Positions 11,788-22,595 of a stretch of 64,000 nt of DNA are shown here, piece by piece (position 1 is the first letter of the stretch; the number at the start of each line of letters is the position of its first letter). A program made the translations under genes and the position numbers. The stretch is from Congeria kusceri (lineage: Eukaryota; Mollusca; Bivalvia; Myida; Dreissenidae). The stretch covers positions 20,816,480-20,880,479 of the forward strand of contig CM051034.1 in the NCBI GenBank assembly GCA_027627225.1. The letters are read 5' to 3'. A model generated the notes under the pieces. That model searched no databases, was not told where the DNA came from, and saw only the letters and a list, made by a program, of their open reading frames with translations.

Positions 11788-14439
11788 GTTTAAACATATT
11801 TATTTCTCTTGTACAACTAGCAAATATACAAATAGATGCACAATGCAATAAGAATAAGAAAAGGATTGAAACGAAAGAATTAAATTCTTATATGGTTTCT
11901 CTCCTTGAAATAGTTTTTACACATATAGATGGCAAGGTTTTATAGAACAAACAACAAGCATTGAAGCCAGATAAAGATGTATATGTTATAGGTATTCTAA
12001 GTTTTAGAAAGACAAACGAGTGAGGCGAGAGAAAAAAAAAAAAAATAATAAATAAATAAATAAATAAAAAACAAAACAATTAGTGGAGGACTGGTGATGC
12101 ACGAAATAAATAAACAGCTGACGACGGAATCGGAATCGGATTGTTAAGAAAATCGTCGGGATTCGCTTAAATACTCTTGGACGTGAAGAAATATGGTGGA
12201 ATTTACATTATCGTCTACATTTATATTGCCGAATAATATTACATTGAGGCCTACGTTGCGACTTATTCTATAAATATTGTTTATTAATTTAGCTCGTATT
12301 GTGTTAAAATATGTGCACATAAAAAAGAAGTGATGATTCGATTCAATATCGCCACAGGAACACAGTGGAGAAGCAACGACATGTTTTACATAGAGATGTT
12401 CATTTAGCGAACTTGAATTGGTTCCTAGCCTCGTATGAAGTATTTGTAGATAGCGCTTACCGACATAATAGTACGAAGGGTTCTTGACTACGTTTCGGTT
12501 AAGATTGTATTTAAAGATATTCAACGAGTCGCTATTTTTTACTAATTCTGGTAAACTATTCCGTTTTCTAATAACTGCGGGTAAGAACGAATTATAATAA
12601 AGAGTAGATCTAGTTTCTGATGTACGAAGATCATTAGCGTTTCGAAGATTATACCTAGAAACAGAACCAATATGTTGAGGTACCAGATCCATCAAATACT
12701 GAGGTGTAAGTAAATTTTGCATTTTGTAAAATAATATAAGTTGATGTTTATCTCGTCGATCTTGCAAAGGTTCCCATTTAATTTCGTTATGTAATTCTGA
12801 TAGGGAAACTAATTTTGATGATCCGCATGCAATTCGTGCCGCTTCGTTTTGAATTTTGTCTAATTCGTGTTTTTCTGCCTGGGTACAATTATCCCATATT
12901 ACATCTGAGTATTCTAATAAGGGGCGTTTAAACGATATATAAATTATTTCGAGCGATTTTCGGTCAAGTTTGAATCTCAATTTGCGCATAATATTAATTC
13001 TACTCCAGGCTTTGTCTGTTATATATTTAATATGCATGTGCCATTTGCAATCGTTCGAAAGAATAACTCCGAGATGTTTATGAAAACTGACATCTAGTAT
13101 ATTTGTGGAGAGCATTGTAAAGTGATATTGATTCGGTTGTTGTTTTCTTGAGAAAGTTAATGTTTCTGACTTGGAGGGGTTAAATGCAACTTGCCATTTT
13201 AGAGCCCAGTTAGATATTTTGTCGATGTCGTTTTGTAATATTGCATTTGAGGTGTTAGGGTCATCTATAATTATGTATAAGGATGTGTCGTCAGCAAAAA
13301 GGCGAATATTACTTTGGATATCATTAACAATATCGTTTGTAAAGATTAAAAATAATAAGGGCCCTAATATAGAGCCCTGGGGGACACCAGCTTCAAGTGT
13401 GGCCCAGTTAGAGCATGCGCCTGGGAGCACTACGCGTTGGCGTCTTCCATGTAGGTAGTTTACAAACCAAGAATGTAACTTTCCGCGAATGCCAATAGCT
13501 TGGAGTTTGAGTAACAGACCTTGGTGCCAGACCTTGTCAAAGGCCTTACTGATGTCAAAAAAGACAGCTTTAACCTCTAGCCCATTGTCAAGGGCTTTGC
13601 AGAACGTATCGTATATATAGGTAAGTTGATTTGTGGTAGAGTCACCCGGCAAGAACCCGGACTGAAATGAGGTAAGTATTCTATTATTAATGAGATGGTT
13701 ATAAACATGTTTAAATATTATTTTTTCAAAAACTTTTTCCATTGTATTAAGCAGCGAAATTGGTCGATAGTTACTTACTACTTTTGGATCACCCTTTTTA
13801 AAAACTGCACTGACATTAGCTTCTTTATATACATTTGTTGAGCGAGAAATTAAAGAAGTCACATAGAGTGTGGACAGTTCAACCCGACACTCTTTTAAAA
13901 TACGGTTACTTATACCATCAGGCCCAGACGCTTTGTCAACAGAAAGTGACTTAAGAATATCGTGAACATCAGTAGGTGTGATAATGATCGACTCTAGCGA
14001 GTTTGCAATTGGTACATAGATGGGCTCCGGTGCGTCGTCGATATTAATGTAAATTTTGACTGACTTTCAAAAAAGTTGTTTAGAATGTTCGCTTTCTCAC
14101 AACAATCAGTTGAAGTGGAGTTGTCGGTAGGATTCACGAGCGCAGATATAATGTTATTATTAGGCTTATTGATAAGTGACTTAAGAATCCTCCACCAGTC
14201 CTTAGGTGCAAGATTGTTGTGTTTAAGTTTTACACTTAACCTTTCGTAGTAATTCTCTTTAGCTTGTCTAATTAATAATATGGTCTTGTTTCTTATTGTT
14301 CGAAATTTGTCCCAATAATAGTCAGAATTTTTCGATTTTGCATATCGGTAAGCCCGTTTTCGTTTTCTTATCATACGGCGTATCTGTGTATTGAGCCAGG
14401 GAGCGTCATGCGGTTTTATTTTTATTATCCTGTTTGGGA
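11788..14439 (-). mobile_element. 5'-truncated non-LTR retrotransposon (LINE)
   Basis: The 2652-bp insertion lies on the minus strand between two copies of a 12-bp target duplication (11776-11787 and 14440-14451). It starts inside the linker between endonuclease and reverse transcriptase, so the endonuclease and any ORF1 are missing, typical of incomplete target-primed reverse transcription. After the ORF stop there is a 3' UTR of about 356 bp containing a (TAAA)n/poly-A stretch as read on the plus strand (12034-12067). The sense 3' end itself has no poly-A tail. Confidence 0.8.
12144..14439 (-). pseudogene. LINE ORF2 fragment: reverse transcriptase plus C-terminal domain, frameshifted
   Basis: Two consecutive open blocks on the minus strand together cover the pre-RT linker, RT and C-terminal part of a LINE ORF2. 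The first block (to about 14055) has 'APWLNTQIRRMIRKRKRAY', typical of the linker after the endonuclease. A single frameshift near 14050-14085, close to an A-run, moves the frame; the second block then runs to the stop at 12144. In the downstream 572-codon block, RT motif A is FFDISKAFDKVW (Asp at about 103), motif B is GVPQGSILGPLLF (about 159-171) and the catalytic motif is FADD (about 189-192). The last 100 residues contain a Cys/His cluster (SPLCSCG...HHFFFMC) as in jockey/CR1-like C-termini. With the endonuclease missing and a frameshift it cannot be autonomous. Clade assignment beyond the jockey/CR1/I group is uncertain. Confidence 0.85.
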
Positions 14440-14451
14440 TATAACCCTTTG

Positions 14452-14920
14452 AACAATCATCAAATCGCATAGACCCGACAATATGCGCATGTCCACTTGC
14501 TAAGGAGGCTGTATATTAAGTTTCATTGAAATCGGGTTAATATTTCATGAGATCTTGCGCGGAAACTAAAATTTCATATGAACATGTCCTATTTATAATC
14601 AAAGGGCAATAACTCCCTGAAAAATCATCAAATCGGAACGACCTGACAATATGTGTATGTTCACTCTATAGGGATGCTGCATATAAAGTTTCATCGCATT
14701 TGAGCCATTAGTTCCTAAGATCTCGCGCGGAAATGAAGTACCGGACGGACGAAAGGACGGACGGAATGACGAAAGGACGGACAGGGAAGTATGATGGATA
14801 AAATCTTCAGGGAAAATTCGTTTCACATCCAGACAAAGTGAATGGCCGTGGAATTAGAATTCGGACGGACGGACAAAGCGGCGAAAATATGCACCGCCCT
14901 TCGGGGAGCATAAACAGACG
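14452..14920. repeat. 'gggcaataactcc' dispersed repeat with GGAC-rich tail
   Basis: Two successive modules contain 'aaagtttcat.g.a', 'gatct.gcgcggaaa' and 'gggcaataactccctgaaa', ending in imperfect GGAC/GACG tandem runs at about 14740-14875. The first module is the right-hand half of the module interrupted by the LINE; its left half lies at 11600-11775. Confidence 0.6.
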
Positions 14921-17900
14921 TAACACAACTTATCATTTTAGACTGTTGGCGGAACGGTCTTTTTAGAGGGGAATTTCCACGTCTCGCGGAAAACTACCTC
15001 TTTTCTTTGCAGGCTACGAATCAGAAAATCGAAACCTGAAAGGGTCATTCTTCAAAACAGCAAAATTCACGCCTGTTTTTTTTTGTCTTTTAATAATTTA
15101 AGATAATGTCATGTGTATCATAATGTGTAAATCATGTAATTTACTACATTTACTGTTTCTACAAAAGTCAAATTATTAAAAATCTAAAGTCAAATTAATG
15201 ACACCCGTATTTTCGCTATTTACTTGTATGTAACCGAAATATTCCCCTGGGTGTCTGCAATAAGACTACTTAATTAATGCGCTACATTGGTGATTTTTGA
15301 CTCGTTGCGAGTGTTATTTCTTGTTACCGATTCTTATTGTGAACATGTTGACAACACATTACTGCAATGTATTAATTTAAGACTGTAGTACGGAAAATCG
15401 AGGACACGCATCGTATGACCTACTTTTGACTCAGTAGGCTAAGAATCACTAACAATCGATGCTCCTAACTACCACGCTTTGAACATCGGTTATTCTGCAT
15501 CGCTCGTTGCAGATTGACTTGATTGGCATGTAAATAATTCCGTTTGCATAAGTTAATTAGCTTGAAAATATTTGTTCGTAGCTTACAAAATAATTTGTCC
15601 AATATTGAATAAGAAGCCAAATTATCAACTTTAAGAATGGGTAAAATAGAACCTTATTAAAACAAGTGTTTCTTTTAAGGCAAAACTGCACTCTTAATTC
15701 ACATGCTTTTAGTTTCTTTTGTCGCCAACAGTCTTTCTACGCTGTCAGCGTTTTGATTATGATAATGTACGAAATCTGGAAGGTTTGCCAAACAAAATTA
15801 CATTATTGTCCTCGTAGGTGGGAAGGTTAGTCTGAGCTAAAAATATTGTAACTAGTATTCATATGTAATCAATTGAAACAGTAGACACAATTACAAGATC
15901 AAATGTTGATTTTTTTTTATAAATGTGTACAGTTATCAGTTCCCTTTGAGACAACAATATGTTTGATAATATATTTTCAAGCAACGTGTTTTCCGAGGTT
16001 AAGGTAAACTAATGTCAGCAATAACGTATATAGCGCGGTCATCCGGCAAGTCATGCATGCATGGCCTAAACATTGTTGAGGCAACGCAGGACACGTATCT
16101 TTGTTATTAAGATACATATAATGATTTTGCATTTTTTAGCAGTTTCAAGCATAAGTGCAGAGACACTGCTGTTCGAAAGAAAATACAATCATATTATAAA
16201 TGTATAATATTTAATCAATAGAGTTAATCAATTTATGATTGTGTATATTACGATAAAATAGTATAAAACTTTAATATACTGAAAAAATGACTTGTAAGAA
16301 AAATATAAACAAATGACAAAAAGGAAGTCCCACTTAAAAGTGTGTTTTGCAGATAATTCAAATTAATTGTTGTATCCATACAATGTATGACAAATATATT
16401 TTTTACAATGTTCAGACTAAACGTAATGATGAGTTTTGAAAGAAAATGTCACTTCAACAAAACAATAGTTTAAATTCCGATAATGATTTCGTGACATGTT
16501 CTAGTTTCATATAAAATGTGTGTAAATATCTTAGTTGTAAACTGTTTGGTAGTTTTGAAAAGTAGGATAGATAATAGGACATTCCATAATGTTTTAACAC
16601 ATTAGCACCCCAAGTGGGTTTCGAACTTTCGACGTATAATCAATAAGAACAAATAACTACGATCTAACCATCTGCGCTATTTTACTGTGATACTGAACAG
16701 GTGCAAATTATGTCAATTGTTATGTCTACAAGATAACATTTATTCTTACGTCAACATGTAAACAAGCAAAAACACATTCGTGTCATAATGACTATTTAAC
16801 AACCACGGTACGTATTCAACCGATATTCTTGTTCGTTTTCTACCGCCTTCACTACCCATGTTTACAAATATTTGGTATATGCAATTGTCCATAAGGGGGG
16901 TTAGTAACTGATAACCGAAATTATTTTTTAGAACACAGATACCGCAGTCGTTATATCATTTAAAACATATGGTGATTTCATGTCTATTCTGATTAAGATA
17001 ACTTGTGTACGAGGATTGTTCAATAAATTCAGGGTTTATCTATTATGTAATACTTGCCTAATTGTCTTTTTATCCGAAGAAAACATTAGCAAAAACAATC
17101 GTACTCAACATTTAATGTTTGACCGACGGTAACTAAATTTAACGTCAGTAAATATATTTTTATTGTTTACTGCTAAATTTTACCATTTAAAATATTGACA
17201 AAATAACTTAGTCGGGTTTATTCTAGTCTGTTTTATCATCTACTTGTATCAACTTCTTGCTCTAAAAAACGTTTCAAATACAAAACTGACTGATGCGATA
17301 AATATAACGTTGTGTTTACATATATATTATTACGTATACATATGCTTATACTCGGAATCGTTTATTCAAGTCCTAGAATAGACACATTTAAAAAATACAA
17401 GTTATGAATTGTATGTTGCGTTATGCTACACAAAGACATTATACAATTATTTAAACTGGGTTGACTTACACTCAACGGCTAGTTCAAAACAGTGGTTGTT
17501 TTTGTCAGAACTTCCAATTAAATATTTTTATGAATATTTACACGTCAGGATGACCCACTGGCTAAATTAAGTGTGTTTAGCCAGATACGCCAAATAACAT
17601 AAAATTAATATTTAACTAAATTACACCTTTTTATACGTAAAATCTACAACATAAAACTGAATCAAAACGTGCCAAAAGATTACTTACACAACTACAAAAT
17701 AGGTTCGTGCCAACAAAGTTTAACAATGATAAAAGTAGGTACCGGTCCTTATCTTAACTAATCAATCGAAAAGATTGTAAAATTCTAAGCAAAACATGTG
17801 AAAACAAGAAACACAAGAAAAGAGTAAAATATTATTTATACAATGTACAACGGAGTTGGACTTTAGTATTACTCAGCCATAGAGATTTATAGTTACATGA

Positions 17901-18369
17901 ATTATTTACGTAATGAAAAAGATGATAAGTAGACTTGGGGCCTTAAAAGTTACTAAAAAATATAAAAAGTATTAAAGGCAAAACCAAACCTCCAGGCCCT
18001 TACATATAAAAAATACAAGCTCTTTCTTGTGTATAACATAATACGAGTAAATGCTAGCAAATAGCCTGGTGCACTCTAAATATTGTTTTAGTTTTTCTCA
18101 ATTAATGAGAAATTATAAAATAGTGTAGAAGTTTTTATCAAAATAAAAAGACATTATAAATCAGTTTCACAACTTAATCCTAAATATCTACCTACGTTGT
18201 CGAAATCATAATTAAGATGTAAAAGTCTATCCAAAAGTTACACGATTTAATTCTAATATGAATATAGGTGCTTCTTAGTTTACGGGCAAAATCTTATTAT
18301 ACAATATGTGTAAATGCATTAAATTAACAAGAAATGTCGTTAAAAAAGACAATCGGCGTTTAAATTAAT
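14921..18369. other. Long AT-rich non-coding stretch
   Basis: No ORF of 60 codons or more with recognisable content, and no splice-linked exon series that I can support. One tRNA-derived SINE head lies at 16604-16690. Otherwise I see only low-complexity AT-rich sequence. Confidence 0.5.
16604..16690 (-). repeat. tRNA-derived SINE head
   Basis: On the minus strand there is an A-box-like 'tagcgcagatggttagatc' and, about 45 nt downstream, a B-box-like 'agttcgaaaccc'. This is the promoter arrangement of a tRNA-derived SINE. The arms do not make a clean cloverleaf, so a functional tRNA is unlikely. Confidence 0.5.
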
Positions 18370-18560
18370 ATTGAGATGTCATTTTTTGCCCTAAATATAA
18401 TACGTTCGGTCCCTACTAAGGAGGCTTCTCGGACACTAAATTAGTCGGACTCCATATATAAGAAAACGTATCGACCCCAAAATTAATTTGAGATAAACTC
18501 AGTCATTATTAATAACTGTACCGTCAATAAACCGATCATATACCGCCCCATGTTTTCACC
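18370..18560 (-). repeat. Dispersed repeat, inverted relative of 11310-11550
   Basis: The sequence from 'ccccaaaattaatttgaga' to 'ccgccccatgtttt' reads as the reverse complement of 11310-11390, with further similarity beyond. Family not identified. Confidence 0.55.
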
Positions 18561-18754
18561 AGTGATACATGCATATCCTAAATACTAGTAATTTACATAA
18601 ACATAAATGATACATGAATTTGTACTTTATAAAATTATTGCTTGTCACAAGAAACCTTAACACTGTTGACAGGCAGTTTGACGCGAGCTCAACAGGCAAC
18701 ATTGTACGCTGTGACAGACTGTCGTGCCCGTGAATTGTAGCATTGTGATTGCTA

Positions 18755-19053
18755 TTTATGTATTGTTCACATTATGGGAGACAACTAAGTCCGGACGAAA
18801 CTAGTATGGCAAGAAGGGAATAACAAAAACCGTGTTGAGATTGATAAAGGGCATTTATTAAAAATGCCATAAAATATAATGTGTGCATTTTCAACCTAAA
18901 AATGCACTAAACTGGCAAAATGTACATACATATAAAACACAGCATATAAAACAATGTATGTACATAAATGTATCATAAACAAACATACAAAATCACAACA
19001 CGTAAAGTTATAGTTATGGCCAGAATGCCATAATGGGCGAAAATAAACCGCCA
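18755..19053 (-). repeat. Split direct repeat B2 (right outer end)
   Basis: A 299-bp segment repeated at 19323-19621 with a constant offset of 568 and one difference noticed (c versus t in 'aaacatacaaaa'). It is the 3' outer terminus of the retroelement in its sense orientation. A 56-bp spacer (19054-19109) separates it from A2. Confidence 0.9.
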
Positions 19054-19109
19054 TGACCTGTAAAGATTTATATATGAAAGTAAAGTGGTGGAGGTATGGG
19101 AGGAGGTGG

Positions 19110-19327
19110 TTTTTATGCGAAAAATAGGCGAGGCAACTGCCCACGCCAAAATAATATTGATAAGAATGTCCAAACGTTCTGATTGGTTTAACATATCACC
19201 TGACTAGTTTGTTTAATCTGATTGGCCAAGGATCAAAGATACAAGGTTACATACAACTAGGAACGAAAATCAATGTCAATCTGACAATGACATAAAAAAC
19301 TTTATGTGTGCATAAACTTGGTTTTAT
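19110..19327 (-). repeat. Split direct repeat A2
   Basis: Identical over 218 bp to A1 at 25566-25783 (constant offset 6456). It overlaps the end of B1 by a few bases ('tttat'), which is the predicted circle junction. Confidence 0.9.
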
Positions 19328-19621
19328 GTATTGTTCACATTATGGGAGACAACTAAGTCCGGACGAAACTAGTATGGCAAGAAGGGAATAACAAAAACCG
19401 TGTTGAGATTGATAAAGGGCATTTATTAAAAATGCCATAAAATATAATGTGTGCATTTTCAACCTAAAAATGCACTAAACTGGCAAAATGTACATACATA
19501 TAAAACACAGCATATAAAACAATGTATGTACATAAATGTATCATAAACAAACATATAAAATCACAACACGTAAAGTTATAGTTATGGCCAGAATGCCATA
19601 ATGGGCGAAAATAAACCGCCA
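19323..19621 (-). repeat. Split direct repeat B1
   Basis: The inner copy of the 299-bp B repeat, directly next to A2. It lies 375 bp downstream, in sense orientation, of the recombinase stop codon. Confidence 0.9.
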
Positions 19622-19818
19622 CAATGGGGAACCCATCCGCCCATTGAGAACGGACTGAGACTAGCACGGACTGAGACTAGCATATTATGAATGTTACATA
19701 TAAAATAACCTTATGCAAAAGTTAATAATTATGCATACATATTAAACGTAACGGAGTGAGACTGGCCAATACATTTCTGTACACACAAATGTAAAGTAGT
19801 ATAGAAGGGATAAATATG

Positions 19819-19968
19819 GAGCTGCTGCCTTAAACCGTCAGCTCAGTGTGAAGTGAAGAAGTATATAGACGTGATAAATACAAAGCGGCTGCCTTAAACC
19901 GCCGGCTTTGTGCAAGGTGCAGTTTGAAATTGTTAGGAAAGGAGCTGCTGCCTTAAACCGTCAGCCCC
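19819..19968 (-). promoter_or_regulatory. Three stem-loops with one conserved loop, 3' of the recombinase ORF
   Basis: Three hairpins at 19819-19844, 19881-19910 and 19941-19968 share the loop core 'tgccttaaacc' but have different stems: GAGCTG/CAGCTC, CAAAGC/GCTTTG and a GG-GCTG/CAGC-CC type. The stems change in a paired way while the loop is kept, which is covariation expected of a selected RNA or DNA structure. They lie between the recombinase stop (19996) and B1, in the 3' UTR of the element. Function unknown; candidates are an RNA-packaging or RT-priming signal or recombinase-binding sites. Confidence 0.6.
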
Positions 19969-19995
19969 AAACCTGACAAACTGAAGCAACCTGAC

Positions 19996-20886
19996 TTATA
20001 TAGGTAGTGCACGAGGACGAATGTATTTTAAGTATGCCTGTGACTTCCAACGACCCAATTGTTGAATGTTTGATGGGGAAAGATGGTTGTTGTGTGCATG
20101 AGTTGCACCCCCAATACGAAAAGAGTGACTTGTGAAGTGAACAGGGTCAAGGTTTGATGCTATGACACACCTGTGTAATAGAGACCTGAAGAATGAGGTT
20201 GAAACAGCCTCACCGTTGTTTAAACGGAAAAGTGGGCCTGGGTACTCTGGGGTGATGCGTAAATAACGTAACAGAGCACGCACGGGGCATAGCTGTTTAC
20301 ATGTTTGCCGGGATAATGGTATAATTGATGTGCGACCCTGTGAATGTTTATAGTTACAAATGGTGACAGATACTCCCGATATAATCGAGCCCTGATAATT
20401 AAAGGAAATGTTCTTGCGCTGAATAACATTCATAAAGCCTGTGGCAGAAACAGCTAGTTCGCCTAAGCGAAACAAACCAAAGAATGCAAACAAAAACATA
20501 GAATGAATGAGAACCCGGGTGTACTTGTCGGTAACCAAAGTACGAAGGTGAGACAGAAGTAACTGTATGTGGTCTAGTGTAAACGGATGTCGCTTGTCCG
20601 CCGGTTTATTGCGTCTGATGCTATGAAGCAATTTTTTTATGACGAACGAGTCTGAAGGATTGGGCACACCCTTGAGTTTGTGAACATATGTGATGGCAGA
20701 AATATAGGAAGTAATAGTCGTTGCTTGTAACTGACGGGCATGACATATGGCAATAAACTGAGCCAAATGTTCCGTGGATACAGGCCATAAAGGCTCCGAA
20801 GGGTAGTGTGTCCAGTGAAAATTTTGGTAGTGCTGAAGAGCATTTTTATAACTCGACTTAGTGGATGGAGCAAGCGATGAATCCAA
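19996..20886 (-). CDS. Tyrosine recombinase of the Ngaro-like element
   Basis: A 296-residue tyrosine recombinase/integrase that would insert the circular DNA copy of the retroelement. Residues 1-115 look like a helical core-binding domain. The catalytic domain shows Arg140 in 'FFGLFRLGEL', a likely Lys180 in 'NYKHSQGR', His254 and Arg257 in 'SHSFRIGGATHA', Trp280 in 'LGRWKS' (taking the position of the second His) and the nucleophile, probably Tyr288, in 'YLKYIR'. The full R-K-H-R-W-Y set is therefore present. The ORF starts 20 nt after the RT stop in another frame, so it is probably made from the same RNA by reinitiation or frameshifting, or from a spliced form. Length and motif order match DIRS/Ngaro recombinases. 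No stop or frameshift is seen. Confidence 0.9.
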   Translation of the reverse strand: MDSSLAPSTKSSYKNALQHYQNFHWTHYPSEPLWPVSTEHLAQFIAICHARQLQATTITSYISAITYVHKLKGVPNPSDSFVIKKLLHSIRRNKPADKRHPFTLDHIQLLLSHLRTLVTDKYTRVLIHSMFLFAFFGLFRLGELAVSATGFMNVIQRKNISFNYQGSIISGVSVTICNYKHSQGRTSIIPLSRQTCKQLCPVRALLRYLRITPEYPGPLFRLNNGEAVSTSFFRSLLHRCVIASNLDPVHFTSHSFRIGGATHAHNNHLSPSNIQQLGRWKSQAYLKYIRPRALPI

Positions 20887-20906
20887 AAGATTGTAAACCA
20901 GTTGAT

Positions 20907-22595
20907 TCAGTTGAGCTGTAGAAGATGTTCCGGGATGGGTGTGGGAACCTTGTCCATGTGAGGAGCAGAGGCTTGAAATTTTTCTATCTGTGAACGAGAA
21001 AGAAGGTCGGGTAAAACATTTTGTCGACCGGGAATATGTTCGGCATTTATAAGTATGTTAAATGTCATGCTTGCCAAAACCAAGCGACGTACAAGAGACA
21101 TTATACTAGGTACTTTGCAAGTTTGACGATTTATAATATGCACCACTGCTGCGTTGTCTGTGTGCAGGATAATGCAATTGTCACGTAATTGTCCACCCCA
21201 TATTTCCATTGCTAAAACAATAGGGAAGAGTTCCTTGAATGTGATGTCATATGGTAACCAATGGTCAGACCATGTACCCGAAAACCAATGAGATTTAAAC
21301 ACAGCCCCAAACCCAAGTGATCCAGATGCATCAGTGTGCAGGTGCAATGTGTCTGACGACAACCAACGGCGCTGCCTTAAAAGATTTTTTCCATTAAAAT
21401 GTTCAACAAAAAGCTGCCAGGCACGTAAATCTTTTCGGCTTTCCATATTGAGTGTAATGTAGTGTGTAGGGTGTGTAACCTTTTTGGTAAGATCTGTGAG
21501 GCGACGGAGGAAACTGCGACCTGGAGTTACCACCTGGCAGCAAAAATTTAGTAATCCTAAGAGAGATTGTAAGTCCTTCAGAGTGACTTTTCTAGACCTA
21601 GCAGTGTGTGCGAGAAGTTCCTTGAGTTTAATTAGCTTGTCATCAGGGAGGCGAGCTTCCATTTTCAGAGAGTCTAATTCTAAACCCATGAAAATTATGA
21701 TGGATGTGGCATTTTCAGTTTTCTCAGACTTAATGGGAACTCCAATGTTATTGCAGAAATCCAGAAATTTTTGTAAATTGGATTGGCAGATAGAAGAGTT
21801 AGCGGGACCCAGAAAAAGGAAATCATCAAGGATATGTATCATGTGTTTAATTCCTAGATAGTTTTGAGATATATACTGGAGACCCGAGCTAAATCTTTCA
21901 AAAATAGCGCAAGAGGAAGATGCTCCCATAGGCAGGCACTTGTCATAATAAAATTTATCCTGGAATGTAAAACCTAAAAGGTGGTAATCGGCCGGATTGA
22001 TCGGGATAAGACGGAAAGCAGAATCAATGTCAGTTTTGCTGAAAAGTGAGCCCTGGCCTAGAATCAAAAGTTGGTCTACAGCATCATCAAAGGAAGAGTA
22101 AGTAACTGTGGCCAGGGACGGTTCAATAAAATCATTTATAGAATTACCTTTAGGGTAACTGAGGTGATGGATTAAGCGGTATTGGCCCTGTGTTTTCTTG
22201 GGAACCAGACCTATGGGACTGACATGTAGATTTGCAAAAGGGGGTGTTTGGAATGGTCCCGCTATACGACCATTTTGAAGTTCATGATCTAGTTTTTGGG
22301 ACACTAAAAGAGGGTATTCGTTACAGGATTGTAAGTTAGGGGAGGTAGTTGCCACCCGAGGGCCCAAATAACCCAGATCAAAACCATTTGAAAAACCGTT
22401 GACGAGGTAGGTTGACCAGCAATAGCCTGCAAGATATGGTGCTAAGGATGAGATTTTAATGGGTGTGACCACGTTACTTGGAAGGCTTCGGACCTGTTGG
22501 TTTTTGTTTGGTATTGAGGGACTGAGCGGCCTGTTCCTTGCTGGAGAAGGTGCAGTTGAAGGCAGTGTGGGACCCACGACAGAAACCGCAGACAT
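20907..22595 (-). CDS. Reverse transcriptase-RNase H of the Ngaro-like element
   Basis: A 562-residue polyprotein segment. RT motif A is 'FSKTDIDSAF' (Asp189), motif B is 'LPMGASSSCAIF' (221-232) and the catalytic motif C is 'HILDDFLFLG' (Asp257, Asp258), the form used by DIRS-order elements instead of YADD. RNase H follows at about 415-535 with Asp422 ('HTDASGSLGFG'), Glu455 ('FKEL'), Asp480 ('LHTDNAAV') and Asp530 ('LPDLLSR'). No protease, DDE integrase or methyltransferase domain is seen, which fits Ngaro. The ORF overlaps the end of gag by 122 nt in the +1 frame relative to gag. The first 50 or so residues are Pro/Ser-rich and lie mostly in the overlap, so translation may begin by frameshifting and not at this Met. 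All catalytic residues are intact. Confidence 0.9.
   Translation of the reverse strand: MSAVSVVGPTLPSTAPSPARNRPLSPSIPNKNQQVRSLPSNVVTPIKISSLAPYLAGYCWSTYLVNGFSNGFDLGYLGPRVATTSPNLQSCNEYPLLVSQKLDHELQNGRIAGPFQTPPFANLHVSPIGLVPKKTQGQYRLIHHLSYPKGNSINDFIEPSLATVTYSSFDDAVDQLLILGQGSLFSKTDIDSAFRLIPINPADYHLLGFTFQDKFYYDKCLPMGASSSCAIFERFSSGLQYISQNYLGIKHMIHILDDFLFLGPANSSICQSNLQKFLDFCNNIGVPIKSEKTENATSIIIFMGLELDSLKMEARLPDDKLIKLKELLAHTARSRKVTLKDLQSLLGLLNFCCQVVTPGRSFLRRLTDLTKKVTHPTHYITLNMESRKDLRAWQLFVEHFNGKNLLRQRRWLSSDTLHLHTDASGSLGFGAVFKSHWFSGTWSDHWLPYDITFKELFPIVLAMEIWGGQLRDNCIILHTDNAAVVHIINRQTCKVPSIMSLVRRLVLASMTFNILINAEHIPGRQNVLPDLLSRSQIEKFQASAPHMDKVPTPIPEHLLQLN

Noticed and set aside
13171..13458. Plus-strand 95-codon ORF inside the LINE
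   Set aside because: Antisense shadow of the RT domain.
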